The notes: generated by a model from the sequence alone, not told the origin. DNA of 64,000 nucleotides from Actinomycetes bacterium (GCA_021831035.1 JAKBNL010000004.1:62001-126000), one strand, 5' to 3'. Counted from the stretch's first letter, positions 8,068 to 17,283 are shown. A program made the numbers and translations.

Positions 8068-8673
8068 ATGAAGGTCCAGTCACTTTCCTCTCGATCACCG
8101 CACAGGAGTTCGCGCCTGCTGGCGCGAGCAGTGGTCGCAAGTTCTGCCCTGTGCATCGGAGCACTCGCAGTGCCCGCGGGCGCTTCAACTGCGAACAGTG
8201 GCGGCACGCCGTTGGTCAGCGTTGGAGGGTGGAACACTGGGTATACCTACCGCCTCACATCGCTCAAAAGCTGCGAGATAGGCGATGCGAACTTGGCCTT
8301 CAAGAACTCCTCTGGGCAATCGGTGCGCATCACGGCCGTGAGCCTCAACTCGAACTCCGCAGCCAAGATGGCAGTCACGGCTCGGCTCGTTGAGAGAAAT
8401 CCCGGTTCGACGACCGGCGAAGTTGCAGCAACGCTTGCCGTTCCGGTGGTGACGGGATCTGGCATCTCGCGAGCGGCGGTGGGTAGCGTCGTGGAGCCGT
8501 TCTCATCCGCACGCCACTGGTACTTCGTCGTCCTTCGCGTCCGCCTGCAATCAGGCGTCGCCTACCCTTGGGACATTCGCGGAGCAGACATCAACTACTC
8601 CGCGGGGTCGCATCACTACGTCTTGCACCTACACCAGCACCTGACTTTGCCGGCAGCTCCAGGCTGCGCCTGA
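8068..8673 (+). CDS. Secreted protein of unknown function, IS passenger gene
   Basis: This 201-residue product has a basic N-terminus, a hydrophobic core (LLARAVVASSALCIGALAV) and a PAGASTAN cleavage site, so it should be exported. The mature part is Ser/Val-rich with a beta-strand pattern. It carries two Cys (one in LKSCEIGD near the start, one at the very C-terminus, PGCA) that could form a disulfide, and a C-terminal HHYVLHLHQHL segment rich in histidine. I recognise no family. It lies inside the insertion element, opposite and convergent to the transposase, and shares its lower GC. Its role in transposition or host fitness is unknown. Confidence 0.75.
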   Translation: MKVQSLSSRSPHRSSRLLARAVVASSALCIGALAVPAGASTANSGGTPLVSVGGWNTGYTYRLTSLKSCEIGDANLAFKNSSGQSVRITAVSLNSNSAAKMAVTARLVERNPGSTTGEVAATLAVPVVTGSGISRAAVGSVVEPFSSARHWYFVVLRVRLQSGVAYPWDIRGADINYSAGSHHYVLHLHQHLTLPAAPGCA

Positions 8674-8677
8674 CTTT

Positions 8678-9739
8678 TCAGTTCCTCCAAGGGCGGCGCT
8701 CTCGTGGGCGTTCGAGCGTGAGCGTCTGACTCCGCAATGCAGGGGAAGGAGGCGTGGGCTGGATCCGCTTCGGCCGCGGCGTGACGATGAGTTCGTGGTA
8801 GGGGGCTGGCCCGTGCGCGACAGCCTGTTCGAGAAGACGCAGGAATACGAGACCCCGATAGCGACTGGTGCGTCGATTGAACCGGAAGACGAACTCGTCG
8901 AGGTATAGCGCCAGATGGTCCCAGTCTGCGCTTCCTTGGTGGGTGCCGAGCATCCAACGCTTGAAGAGTGAGGCCACACGATGCGCACCGGGCAGAACGA
9001 CGGTTGCCAGGGCACCCGGAGCGGGCTGGGCGTTCAAGACGTAGAGGTCTCCCGTGGCGCGAATGTACGAGTTGAGCCCGTCGCTGTGGATGGTCGATCC
9101 CGGCGCGACATTGTCGATGAGGAACTGACGAAGGGTTGCGTGGTTCACGCGGTCAACGATGCCCATTCGACAGCGCCCAAGACCGCGGGGCTGGTGGCGT
9201 TCGACGGCCACGATGACAGGCAACTTCGCACCGTGCTGCCGTCCTCCACGCTGTCCTGGGGTCCTCCCACCGTAGAAGGTCTCGTCAACTTCGACGTCGC
9301 CTCGCAGAAGCTCACGCCCCGAGTTGACGGTGGCGGTCCGCAACTTGGTCAGCATTACCCAGGCCGTCTGGTGGCTCCGAACGCCGAGTTGGCGCTGCAA
9401 CGCCATTGCCGAGATCCCATCCTTACTGGTGGAGAACAGCCACGCCGCGTGAAACCAGACGGTCAACGGTGTGCGAGTGCGGTCGAAGATGGTGCCGGCC
9501 GTGACGCTCGTGCGTAGATGGCACTCAGAGCATTCGTACCGTCCATCACCGTTTAGCCAGCCGGCGCCTCCGCAGCTTTCGCACTCGAAACCCTTAGGCC
9601 AACGAAGCCACCTGAGGTAATCGAGACAGTCGGCGTCAGTCGAGAACCACGAGGCGAACTCTCCCAGGTCAGTGGGGTAGTCAAGGTGGGCACGTGGCGC
9701 AGCGAGCACCCCTAGAACTCTACTCAAATGAAGTGACAT
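8678..9739 (-). CDS. IS1595-family (ISXO2-like) transposase
   Basis: This 353-residue DDE-type transposase has an N-terminal domain with the DCLDYLRWLRWPKGFECESC signature. A zinc ribbon follows (Cys53, Cys56, Cys70, Cys73). The ISXO2-like catalytic domain contains Asp152 (EVDETFYGG), Asp220 (IHSDGLNSY) and the family block HRVASLFKRWMLGTHQG with YLDEFVFRFNRR. All expected blocks are present and uninterrupted, so it is probably active. The ATG at 9739 lies 1 base inside the right inverted repeat, whose GGAG may serve as ribosome binding site. The roughly 50 residues after FRFNRR form a variable tail. Confidence 0.93.
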   Translation of the reverse strand: MSLHLSRVLGVLAAPRAHLDYPTDLGEFASWFSTDADCLDYLRWLRWPKGFECESCGGAGWLNGDGRYECSECHLRTSVTAGTIFDRTRTPLTVWFHAAWLFSTSKDGISAMALQRQLGVRSHQTAWVMLTKLRTATVNSGRELLRGDVEVDETFYGGRTPGQRGGRQHGAKLPVIVAVERHQPRGLGRCRMGIVDRVNHATLRQFLIDNVAPGSTIHSDGLNSYIRATGDLYVLNAQPAPGALATVVLPGAHRVASLFKRWMLGTHQGSADWDHLALYLDEFVFRFNRRTSRYRGLVFLRLLEQAVAHGPAPYHELIVTPRPKRIQPTPPSPALRSQTLTLERPRERRPWRN

Positions 9740-9740
9740 C

Positions 9741-9765
9741 TACTCCGGTTAGATGGAGACCCCCA
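9741..9765 (-). repeat. Right terminal inverted repeat of the IS1595-type element
   Basis: 25-base perfect inverted copy of 7977-8001. It probably also supplies the transposase translation signal. Confidence 0.92.
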
Positions 9766-9773
9766 AGCCCCCT
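9766..9773. repeat. Right 8-bp target-site duplication AGCCCCCT
   Basis: Exact copy of 7969-7976. Its final T is the first base of the purU -10 hexamer TACGCT. Confidence 0.9.
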
Positions 9774-9778
9774 ACGCT
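9773..9778 (+). promoter_or_regulatory. Leaderless -10 (TACGCT, 6 bases before ATG) of purU
   Basis: TACGCT, then CGAGGG, then the ATG at 9785. The insertion element ends immediately upstream, so the hexamer is preserved but any -35 region has been replaced by the IS end. Confidence 0.6.
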
Positions 9779-9784
9779 CGAGGG

Positions 9785-10642
9785 ATGACCGGCGCCGTCA
9801 CCTACGTCGCCACGCTGCGCTGCCCAGACGCCCCGGGGATCGTCCACGCGACGACCTCGGCCATCGTGGCCGTCGGCGGGAACATCTTGGAGAACGACCA
9901 GTTCACCGACCCGGTGACCGGGCTGTTCTGCATGCGCACGCGCTTCGAGACCGACCTCGACCAGCCCGAGCGGGTCGGCGCGCGGCTCGGCGAGGACCTG
10001 GAACGGTTCTCCCCGGTCCTGCGGGTGCGACGGGAGGACCGGCGTCGCCGTGCCGTCGTCATGGTCTCGGACCACGACCACTGCCTCACCGACCTCTTCT
10101 ACCGCGTCGAACACGACGAGATCCCTCTCGAGGTCGCGGCCGTCGTCTCGAACCACTCGACGCTCGCCCCCCTCGCCCAGCACCACGGGGTCCCCTTCGT
10201 GGAGATCCCCGTCACCCCCGAGACGCGGGCCGAGGCGGAGGACGAGCTGCGCCGGGTCGTCGCCGAGTCCGACGCGGACCTCCTCATACTCGCGCGCTAC
10301 ATGCAGATCCTCTCGCCCGAGCTGTGCGCCGAGTTCGAGGGGCGGATCGTCAACATCCACCACTCGTTCCTGCCCGGCTTCACGGGCGCCCGCCCGTACC
10401 ACCGCGCCTACGAGCGCGGGGTCAAGCTGATCGGCGCCACGGCGCACTTCGTCACGGCCGACCTCGACGAGGGCCCGATCATCGACCAGGACGTGGCCCG
10501 GGTCACCCACGCGCGAACCCCGAAAGAGCTCGTCGCCATCGGCCGGGACCTGGAGCGCATCGTGCTCAGCCGAGCGGTGAAGCTGCTCGCCGAGGACCGC
10601 GTGGCGCTCGTCGGCCAGCGGACCGTGGTCTTCTCCCAGTAG
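9785..10642 (+). CDS. purU: Formyltetrahydrofolate deformylase
   Basis: This enzyme hydrolyses 10-formyl-THF to formate and THF, balancing one-carbon pools and supplying formate. The 285-residue protein has an N-terminal ACT domain (about 1-85, beginning YVATLRCPDAPGIVHATTSAI). A formyltransferase-fold catalytic domain follows, with VSNHSTL and the NIHHSFLPGFTGARPYHRAYERGVK signature containing the catalytic His, and an Asp in DLDEGPIIDQD. Length and motifs are standard. The gene originally followed hbd closely. Its stop abuts the convergent GntR gene with no spacer. Confidence 0.95.
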   Translation: MTGAVTYVATLRCPDAPGIVHATTSAIVAVGGNILENDQFTDPVTGLFCMRTRFETDLDQPERVGARLGEDLERFSPVLRVRREDRRRRAVVMVSDHDHCLTDLFYRVEHDEIPLEVAAVVSNHSTLAPLAQHHGVPFVEIPVTPETRAEAEDELRRVVAESDADLLILARYMQILSPELCAEFEGRIVNIHHSFLPGFTGARPYHRAYERGVKLIGATAHFVTADLDEGPIIDQDVARVTHARTPKELVAIGRDLERIVLSRAVKLLAEDRVALVGQRTVVFSQ

Positions 10643-11026
10643 TCAGCGGGGCAGCCGCTCGATCATCGCGACCAGGTCCTCGCGTCCGACACCGTGGCGC
10701 CGCGCCACCTCGACGAGCTCTTTGAGCTTGACCGCGACCACCCCCCGGTCGGGCCGGCCCGACACCCGGATCGACCGACCCCGGCCCATCTCGACCACTC
10801 CCTCGTCGCGCAGGGCCCGCAGGGCCCGCAGCACGGTGTTCGCGTTGACGCCGAGCTCGGCGGCCAGGTCGCGTGCCTGGGGCAGCCGCTCGCCCGGACG
10901 GGCTTCGCCGTCGAGGATCGCCCGGCGGATCTCGGCGGCCACCTGCTCGTGCAGCAGCATCGGGTCACCGCGGTCCGGCGGGGTCAGGACCAGCCCCGCG
11001 TCCCCCGACGACTTGACCTCTCGCAT
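10643..11026 (-). CDS. Short GntR-family regulator (YtrA type)
   Basis: This 127-residue protein consists of a GntR winged helix (LLHEQVAAEIRRAILDGEARPGERLP, then ARDLAAELGVNANTVLRALRALRDEGVVEMGRGRSIRV) and only a short helical tail (LKELVEVARRHGVGREDLVAMIERL). It lacks a large ligand-binding domain; such short GntR proteins form the YtrA subfamily, often next to membrane or export genes. The start ATG at 11026 is supported by a TATAAT hexamer 7 bases upstream. It is divergent from two secreted paralogues 22 bases away and very likely regulates them and itself. Confidence 0.88.
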   Translation of the reverse strand: MREVKSSGDAGLVLTPPDRGDPMLLHEQVAAEIRRAILDGEARPGERLPQARDLAAELGVNANTVLRALRALRDEGVVEMGRGRSIRVSGRPDRGVVAVKLKELVEVARRHGVGREDLVAMIERLPR

Positions 11027-11058
11027 GACGCTAATTATAGTAGCATCAATGACGCTAA
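11025..11058. promoter_or_regulatory. Overlapping divergent leaderless promoters with a direct-repeat candidate operator
   Basis: On the minus strand TATAAT (11039-11034) stands 7 bases before the gntR ATG. On the plus strand TATAGT (11036-11041) stands 7 bases before the ATG of the secreted-protein gene. The two hexamers share 4 bases, so polymerase can hardly occupy both. The 10-base sequence ATGACGCTAA occurs twice in direct orientation (11025-11034 and 11049-11058), flanking the hexamers and covering both start codons, and is a plausible GntR operator. Confidence 0.6.
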
Positions 11059-11594
11059 CCGCACCCCCGCCGACGCTCCCGTCACCGGCCCCCGAGGCCC
11101 TCATCCCCGAGGCGCGACGGCGCGGCCGACGCCGCCTCGCCCGACGGGTCGCCCTCACCCTCGCCGTGGTCCTTGTCGCCGCGGCGGCCCTCCTTACCAC
11201 GCTCACCTCGGGAACCCCCGGCGGGAGCGGCGCGCGGGGATCGGGTGCGGTCGCGGCGTCCGCCCCGCAGGTCGCCACCTGCACGGGCCGAGCGGTCGTC
11301 GAGCCGTCGAGCCTCACGCTCAGCTGCGCCGACGCCAACTCGGCCCTCACCGCGACGCGCTGGAGCGCGTGGGGCGCCCGGTCAGCGCGCGGCGTGACCA
11401 CCTTCGCGCTGAACCCGTGCACCCCCGACTGCGCCGCCTCGCCGCTGCGCCACTTCCCCGGCGCGACGGTGGTCCTCGACCGGCCGGTGGCCACGCCGCA
11501 CGGCGCGCGCTTCTCGCGGGCGGTCGTGACCTACCGCTCGGGCGCGACCGCCCACCGGGTCATCCAGCTCCTCACGACCGGGGGCCGAGCGTGA
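11049..11594 (+). CDS. Membrane-anchored or secreted protein, tandem paralogue A
   Basis: This 181-residue protein has an Arg-rich N-terminus (EARRRGRRRLARR) and one hydrophobic segment (about 35-53), acting as a signal or anchor. Its extracytoplasmic domain shares a pattern with the next gene: C-T-G-R near the start, CADA, W-S-A-W-G, NPCTPDCAASPLRHFPGATVVL and a final YRSG. Four conserved Cys probably make two disulfides. This resembles uncharacterised secreted actinobacterial proteins with a WG...NxCxPxCA pattern. The start ATG at 11049 fits the leaderless promoter. Function is unknown; control by the divergent GntR is inferred from position. Confidence 0.7.
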   Translation: MTLTAPPPTLPSPAPEALIPEARRRGRRRLARRVALTLAVVLVAAAALLTTLTSGTPGGSGARGSGAVAASAPQVATCTGRAVVEPSSLTLSCADANSALTATRWSAWGARSARGVTTFALNPCTPDCAASPLRHFPGATVVLDRPVATPHGARFSRAVVTYRSGATAHRVIQLLTTGGRA

Positions 11595-12052
11595 AGCGGC
11601 TTCGCGGCACGCTGGGCGCGGCGGCGCTGGTCCTTTCGGCGGCGGTGCCCGTCGCCCTCTCCGGCGCGGCCGGGGCGGCTCCCTCCCCGGGCCTCCTCGC
11701 GTGCTCGGGGCGCGTGGTGCACCGGCCCCCGACGTTCGTCGTCGCGTGCGCCGACGGCTACACCACCCTCGGGGCGATCCACTGGACGTCGTGGGGGCCG
11801 CGGTCGGCCGCCGCGGTGGCGACCTTCGGCACGAACCCCTGCACCCCGTACTGCGCCGCCTCCCCGATGCGCTACTTCCCCCACGCAACGGTCCACCTCG
11901 GAGACCCCGTCCGAACTCGCCGCGGCATCCTCTACGCGACGATGACCGTCCACTACCGTCAGGGCACGAAGCCACGGACGTTCACGTTCTCGTGGAAGGG
12001 GGACCCGGGATTCAAGGGGACGAGACTGGTTCCACGTCGCGCATCCTCGTAA
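11591..12052 (+). CDS. Secreted protein, tandem paralogue B
   Basis: The GTG start overlaps the preceding TGA (GTGA), implying coupled translation. The 153-residue product has a signal peptide (VKRLRGTLGAAALVLSAAVPVALSGAAGAAP) and repeats the pattern of the previous protein: CSGRVV, CADGYTTL, WTSWG, NPCTPYCAASPMRYFPHATVHL and YRQG. The two genes are a tandem duplication that has diverged mainly in the N-terminus. The C-terminus is basic (GTRLVPRRASS). No enzymatic motif is visible. The stop codon overlaps the ATG of the gluconokinase gene by one base. Confidence 0.7.
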   Translation: MKRLRGTLGAAALVLSAAVPVALSGAAGAAPSPGLLACSGRVVHRPPTFVVACADGYTTLGAIHWTSWGPRSAAAVATFGTNPCTPYCAASPMRYFPHATVHLGDPVRTRRGILYATMTVHYRQGTKPRTFTFSWKGDPGFKGTRLVPRRASS

Positions 12053-12549
12053 TGGGGGTGTCGGGAGCGGGCAAGACCACGGTCGGGCTCGCCCTGGCGG
12101 ACCGCCTGGGCTTTCGCTTCGTGGAGGCCGACGACCTTCATCCGCCCCGGAACCGGGCGATGCTCGCCCAGGGGCGCCCCCTCTCCGACCAGGACCGGTT
12201 CCCGTGGCTGCGCGCGGTGGGCGAGCGGCTGGTCGCCCCGGGCGTCGTCGTGGCCTGTTCGGCCCTCGCGCGCACCCACCGCAACGTCCTCAAGGCCCAC
12301 GCGCCCGACCTCGTGAGCGTGCACCTCGCCCTCTCGCCCGAGGCGGCCGCGCAACGGCTCGCCGAGCGTGAGGGGCACTTCGCCTCCTCGGCCCTCCTCG
12401 ACTCCCAGTTCGCCACGCTGGAGCCGCTCGCGACCGAGGAGCGAGGCCTCACCATCGACGCGACCCAACCCGTGGCGGCGATCGTCGGCGAAGTCGGCAC
12501 CGCCCTCGCCCGGGGTCTCGAGCCCTCCTCGGGCGCCGACGCCCTCTAG
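12052..12549 (+). CDS. gntK: Gluconokinase, GntK type
   Basis: This kinase phosphorylates gluconate to 6-phosphogluconate. The 165-residue protein begins MGVSGAGKTTVG (Walker A) and has the family blocks FVEADDLHPPRNRAML, GRPLSDQDRFPWL, VVVACSALARTHRNVLK and EREGHFASSALLDSQFATLE. The family usually has a few residues before the Walker strand. Here RILV is encoded upstream in frame but has no ATG or GTG before it, so the start at 12052 (overlapping the preceding TAA) gives a slightly short N-terminus; a non-standard start further upstream is possible. No gluconate permease is nearby. Confidence 0.88.
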   Translation: MGVSGAGKTTVGLALADRLGFRFVEADDLHPPRNRAMLAQGRPLSDQDRFPWLRAVGERLVAPGVVVACSALARTHRNVLKAHAPDLVSVHLALSPEAAAQRLAEREGHFASSALLDSQFATLEPLATEERGLTIDATQPVAAIVGEVGTALARGLEPSSGADAL

Positions 12550-12550
12550 G

Positions 12551-13780
12551 TCAGGTCACCGCGGCGCGCGCGGCGAAGCGCGGGTCGAGGTGGGCACCGC
12601 TCTCGATGACGCGCGCGAGCCGCTCGGCCGCGTCGAAGACGTCGACGTAGCGCAGGTAGAGCGGCGTGAAGCCGAAACGCGCGACGTCGGGTTCGCGGAA
12701 GTCGCCCACGACCCCGGCCTCACCGACCGCCCGGACGACGCCGTAGGCCTCGGGGTGGCGTAGCGCCACCTGCGAGCCCCGACGCGCGTGCGCGCGTGGC
12801 GTGACGACCTCGAAGACGCCGGGCAGGCGTCCCTCGACCAGCTCGATGAAGAGGTCCGTGAGCGCGAGGCTCTTGGTGCGCACGGCGTCCATGGGGGCCC
12901 GCTCCCAGAGCGCGAGCGCGCCGTCGAGGGCGGCCAGGGCCACGATCGACGGTGAGGACGTGACCAGGGCCCGCACGCCCGGGGCCGGCTCGTAGACGGA
13001 CTCGAAGGCGAAGGGGCGGGCGTGACCGAGCCACCCCGGGAGGGGGTTGCGCAGCACGCCGTGCCAGCGCTCGCGCACGTAGCAGAAGGCCGGCGCGCCC
13101 GGACCGCCGTTGAGGTACTTGTAGCCGCAGCCCGCGGCGAAGTCCACGTCGGCGCCCTCGACGTCGAGGGGCACCGCACCGGCCGAGTGCGCGAAGTCCC
13201 ACAGCATGAGGGCCCCGACGTCGTGCACGGCGCGCGTCACCCCGGTGAGGTCGAGCATCTCCCCCGTGCGGAAGTCCACGTGGGTCAGCATCACGAGGGC
13301 CACGTCGTCGTCGAGGTTCTCGGCCAGGAGCGACCGGTCGATCGCCCGCACGCGCACGGGACGGCCCGCTCGCTCGGCCATCGCGCGCACGATGTAGAGG
13401 TCGCTGTGGAAGTTGGCGGCGTCGGTGAGCACGACGTGACGGTCGGGACGCAGCTCGAGGGCACCACCGATCAGCTTCGCGAGGAGCACGGTCAAGGTGT
13501 CGGCGACGAGGACCTCGTGGGGGCGAGCGCCGATGAGGGGCGCGAGCCGCTCCCCGAGGCGCAGGGGCTGGTCCATCCATCCCTGGTTCCACCCCCGTAC
13601 GAGCTTCGTGGACCACTCCCGATCGAGGACCTCGCGGACCCGGGCGGCCGCCGGCTCGCAGACCGGCCCGAGGGAGTTCCCGTCGAGGTAGATCTCCCCG
13701 TCGTTCAGCCGGAACTCCTCGCGCAGCGCGGCCAGCGGGTCGGCCCGATCGAGGGCCTCGCACTCCTCGCGACTCCTCAT
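12551..13780 (-). CDS. kynU: Kynureninase
   Basis: This PLP-dependent enzyme cleaves kynurenine to anthranilate and alanine in tryptophan degradation. The 409-residue protein shows IYLDGNSLGP near the N-terminus, the aspartate-containing DFAHSAGAVPLDVEGADVD block and the PLP-lysine motif GCGYKYLNGGPGAPAF. Length is normal. No tryptophan dioxygenase or formamidase is in the window, so the pathway context is missing. The ATG at 13780 has a GAGGAG site upstream and overlaps the stop of a possible 52-codon ORF. It is convergent with gntK, one base separating the stops. Confidence 0.92.
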   Translation of the reverse strand: MRSREECEALDRADPLAALREEFRLNDGEIYLDGNSLGPVCEPAAARVREVLDREWSTKLVRGWNQGWMDQPLRLGERLAPLIGARPHEVLVADTLTVLLAKLIGGALELRPDRHVVLTDAANFHSDLYIVRAMAERAGRPVRVRAIDRSLLAENLDDDVALVMLTHVDFRTGEMLDLTGVTRAVHDVGALMLWDFAHSAGAVPLDVEGADVDFAAGCGYKYLNGGPGAPAFCYVRERWHGVLRNPLPGWLGHARPFAFESVYEPAPGVRALVTSSPSIVALAALDGALALWERAPMDAVRTKSLALTDLFIELVEGRLPGVFEVVTPRAHARRGSQVALRHPEAYGVVRAVGEAGVVGDFREPDVARFGFTPLYLRYVDVFDAAERLARVIESGAHLDPRFAARAAVT

Positions 13781-13935
13781 AGCGCACTCCTCACGTCCCC
13801 AGCGCCGGGCCGGCGCCGACCGATCGTGGTCTCACGGTAGGCCACGGCGGCCCTCCGGTCGGTGCCGTCGGGGGATACCGGGAGGGGCCGCGGGTCGTCG
13901 AACCTGCGGTAGCGCGAAGAGCCGGTCGTCACCAC
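13777..13935 (-). CDS. Possible small protein upstream of kynU
   Basis: A 52-codon frame starting at GTG GTG (13935) ends in TGA overlapping the kynU ATG. It would encode a basic, soluble peptide containing SSRYRRFDDPRPLPVSPDGT and VAYRETTIGRR. It fills the 177-base gap between ettA and kynU, and the ATGA overlap is typical of real genes here. The upstream GGTTGG is a poor ribosome binding site and I recognise no family. It may be a translated leader or chance; I lean slightly against certainty. Confidence 0.3.
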   Translation of the reverse strand: MVTTGSSRYRRFDDPRPLPVSPDGTDRRAAVAYRETTIGRRRPGAGDVRSAL

Positions 13936-13957
13936 GGGGACCAACCCTACGCCCGCC

Positions 13958-15637
<1,680 letters not shown>

Positions 15638-15698
15638 CCCACCAGTCTGGCCGACGGCCGACCGGTCCCGGACGGGTCGCGACGCGACGGGCGACCCG

Positions 15699-15704
15699 TA
15701 CACT
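15699..15704 (+). promoter_or_regulatory. Leaderless -10 (TACACT, 6 bases before GTG)
   Basis: TACACT, then CGGGCG, then GTG at 15711; no ribosome binding site. Supports the GTG start of the MFS gene. Confidence 0.6.
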
Positions 15705-15710
15705 CGGGCG

Positions 15711-17174
15711 GTGCCCACCACGACCCTCACCCGGACCCGTCACGCCCCGGACTGGCTCATCCTCTCGATCGCGTGCCTCGCGCAGTTCATGGTGGTCCTC
15801 GACGTGTCGATCGTCAACGTGGCGCTGCCGCGCATGAGCCACGACCTCCACTTCACGATCACCAGCGCCCAGTGGGTCGTGAACGCCTACGTGCTGACCT
15901 TCGCCGGCTTCTTGCTCCTCGGGGGACGAGCGGCCGACTACTTCGGGCGCCGCCACGTCTACCTCGCCGGCATCGCCGTGTTCACGCTGGCCAGCATCGG
16001 CGCCGGTTTCGCGGCCTCGGGACCGCAGATGGTGGCCGTGCGGGCCCTCCAGGGACTCGGCGGTGCGATCCTGTCGCCCGCGACGCTCACCATCATCGTC
16101 ACGACCTTTCACGGCCCCCGGCTGCTCCGGGCCATCGGCGTCTGGAGCGCGGTGGCGGGCGCCGGCGGTGCGGTGGGCGGTCTCCTCGGGGGGATCCTCA
16201 CGGGTCTCGCCTCGTGGCGCTGGGTCTTCTTCATCAACGTGCCCCTCGGCGTCCTGGCGGGCGTCGCGGCCACGATGTACCTGCGCGAGATGCGCAACAA
16301 GGACGCCACCGCCAAACTCGACGTCACCGGCGCGGTCCTCGTGACCGGTGGGCTGGCCGCGGTGATCTACGCCGTGGTGAACACCACGACCCACCCGTGG
16401 GGCTCGTCGCGGACCCTCGACTGGCTCGTGGGCGGCGGCGCCCTCCTGGTCGCCTTCCTCCTCTGGGAGGCGCGCGTCGCCTCGCACCCACTGATGCCGT
16501 TCCGGATCTTCCGGTCCCGACCGCTCTCGACCGCCAACGGGGTGATGGTGCTCGTGGGCGGCGCCTTCTTCGCCATGTGGTACTTCCTCTCGTTCTACTT
16601 CCAGTACGTCCTGGGCTACGGCCCGGTCCGCGCGGGTTTCGCCTTCATGCCGATGTCCGTCGGCATCATCGCCGGGGCCCAGATCTCCTCTCGACTCATC
16701 GCCCGGGTCGGCGTGCGTCCCCTCCTCGTGGTGGGCAGCCTGCTCGCCACGGTCGGCTTCTACTGGCTGTCGTTCGTCCAGACCACGAGCGGCTACTGGG
16801 CCAGTCTCGCCCCACCCTCGTTCTGCTGCGCCTTCGCCATGGGCGTCCTCTTCTCCCCCCTGGCCGCCGCGGCCACCGCCGGGGTGGACCGGGCCGACGC
16901 CGGACTCGCCTCGGGCGTCCTCAACACGGCCCGACAGGTCGGGGGCTCGATCGCCCTGGCGACCCTGGGGACGGTGGCGGCCGACCGGACGGCGGCCCTG
17001 GTGCGCGCCGGTGCGACGGCGTACGCCGCGGCGCGCGTCTCGGGCTACGACCGCGTCTTCGAGGTCTCGGCGGTCATCACGCTCGCCGCGTTCGTCGTCA
17101 GCCTCGTCCTGCCCCGCCACGTGGGCCGCCACGTCCACGAGGCCCGGACCCCGGCGGTCGAGCCGGCGGGCTAG
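15711..17174 (+). CDS. MFS drug exporter, DHA2 (EmrB/QacA) family
   Basis: This 487-residue integral membrane protein has about 14 transmembrane helices. It begins LILSIACLAQFMVVLDVSIVNVALPRM, which carries the helix-1 DxSIVNVALP motif of 14-TMS drug:proton antiporters. GRAADYFGRRHVYL (motif A) and GAGGAVGGLLGGILTGLASWRWVFFINVPLG (motif C region) follow. It would extrude toxic compounds using the proton gradient. The substrate is unknown. It has its own leaderless promoter and no adjacent regulator gene; ettA is divergent 73 bases away. Confidence 0.92.
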   Translation: MPTTTLTRTRHAPDWLILSIACLAQFMVVLDVSIVNVALPRMSHDLHFTITSAQWVVNAYVLTFAGFLLLGGRAADYFGRRHVYLAGIAVFTLASIGAGFAASGPQMVAVRALQGLGGAILSPATLTIIVTTFHGPRLLRAIGVWSAVAGAGGAVGGLLGGILTGLASWRWVFFINVPLGVLAGVAATMYLREMRNKDATAKLDVTGAVLVTGGLAAVIYAVVNTTTHPWGSSRTLDWLVGGGALLVAFLLWEARVASHPLMPFRIFRSRPLSTANGVMVLVGGAFFAMWYFLSFYFQYVLGYGPVRAGFAFMPMSVGIIAGAQISSRLIARVGVRPLLVVGSLLATVGFYWLSFVQTTSGYWASLAPPSFCCAFAMGVLFSPLAAAATAGVDRADAGLASGVLNTARQVGGSIALATLGTVAADRTAALVRAGATAYAAARVSGYDRVFEVSAVITLAAFVVSLVLPRHVGRHVHEARTPAVEPAG

Positions 17175-17186
17175 TGTCGCCTCCGG

Positions 17187-17202
17187 CGGGTAGGCATACC
17201 CG
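17187..17202. promoter_or_regulatory. Palindrome CGGGTA-N4-TACCCG upstream of the nucleoside importer
   Basis: A perfect 6-base inverted repeat with a 4-base spacer lies in the 109-base gap before the binding-protein gene. It could be an operator for the nucleoside-uptake operon or part of a promoter (TAGGCA within it). The leader downstream carries GGGGAG before the ATG at 17284. Position-based inference only. Confidence 0.35.
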
Positions 17203-17283
17203 TCCGCTCGCGCCCGGTCGGGGACGCGGGTCGCGACGCGGTCCTCACGGCGAAGACCGCACTTCAGACATGGGGAGACATAC

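Larger units (their letters stand above)
7977..9765. mobile_element. Complete IS1595-type insertion sequence carrying a passenger gene
   Basis: A 1789-bp element is bounded by perfect 25-bp inverted repeats (7977-8001 and 9741-9765; outer end TGGGGGTCTCC, inner end CCGGAGTA) and flanked by identical 8-bp target duplications. It holds an ISXO2-like transposase gene on the minus strand and a secreted-protein gene on the plus strand, convergent and 4 bases apart. Base composition is visibly lower in GC than the neighbouring genes. Perfect ends and target duplication indicate a recent insertion. It separates hbd from purU, which would otherwise be only 14 bases apart. Confidence 0.93.

Noticed and set aside
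8068..8673. Passenger gene as an antitoxin or accessory transposition protein
   Set aside because: It has a clear export signal and no DNA-binding motif, so a cytoplasmic role in transposition is unlikely; the function is left unknown.
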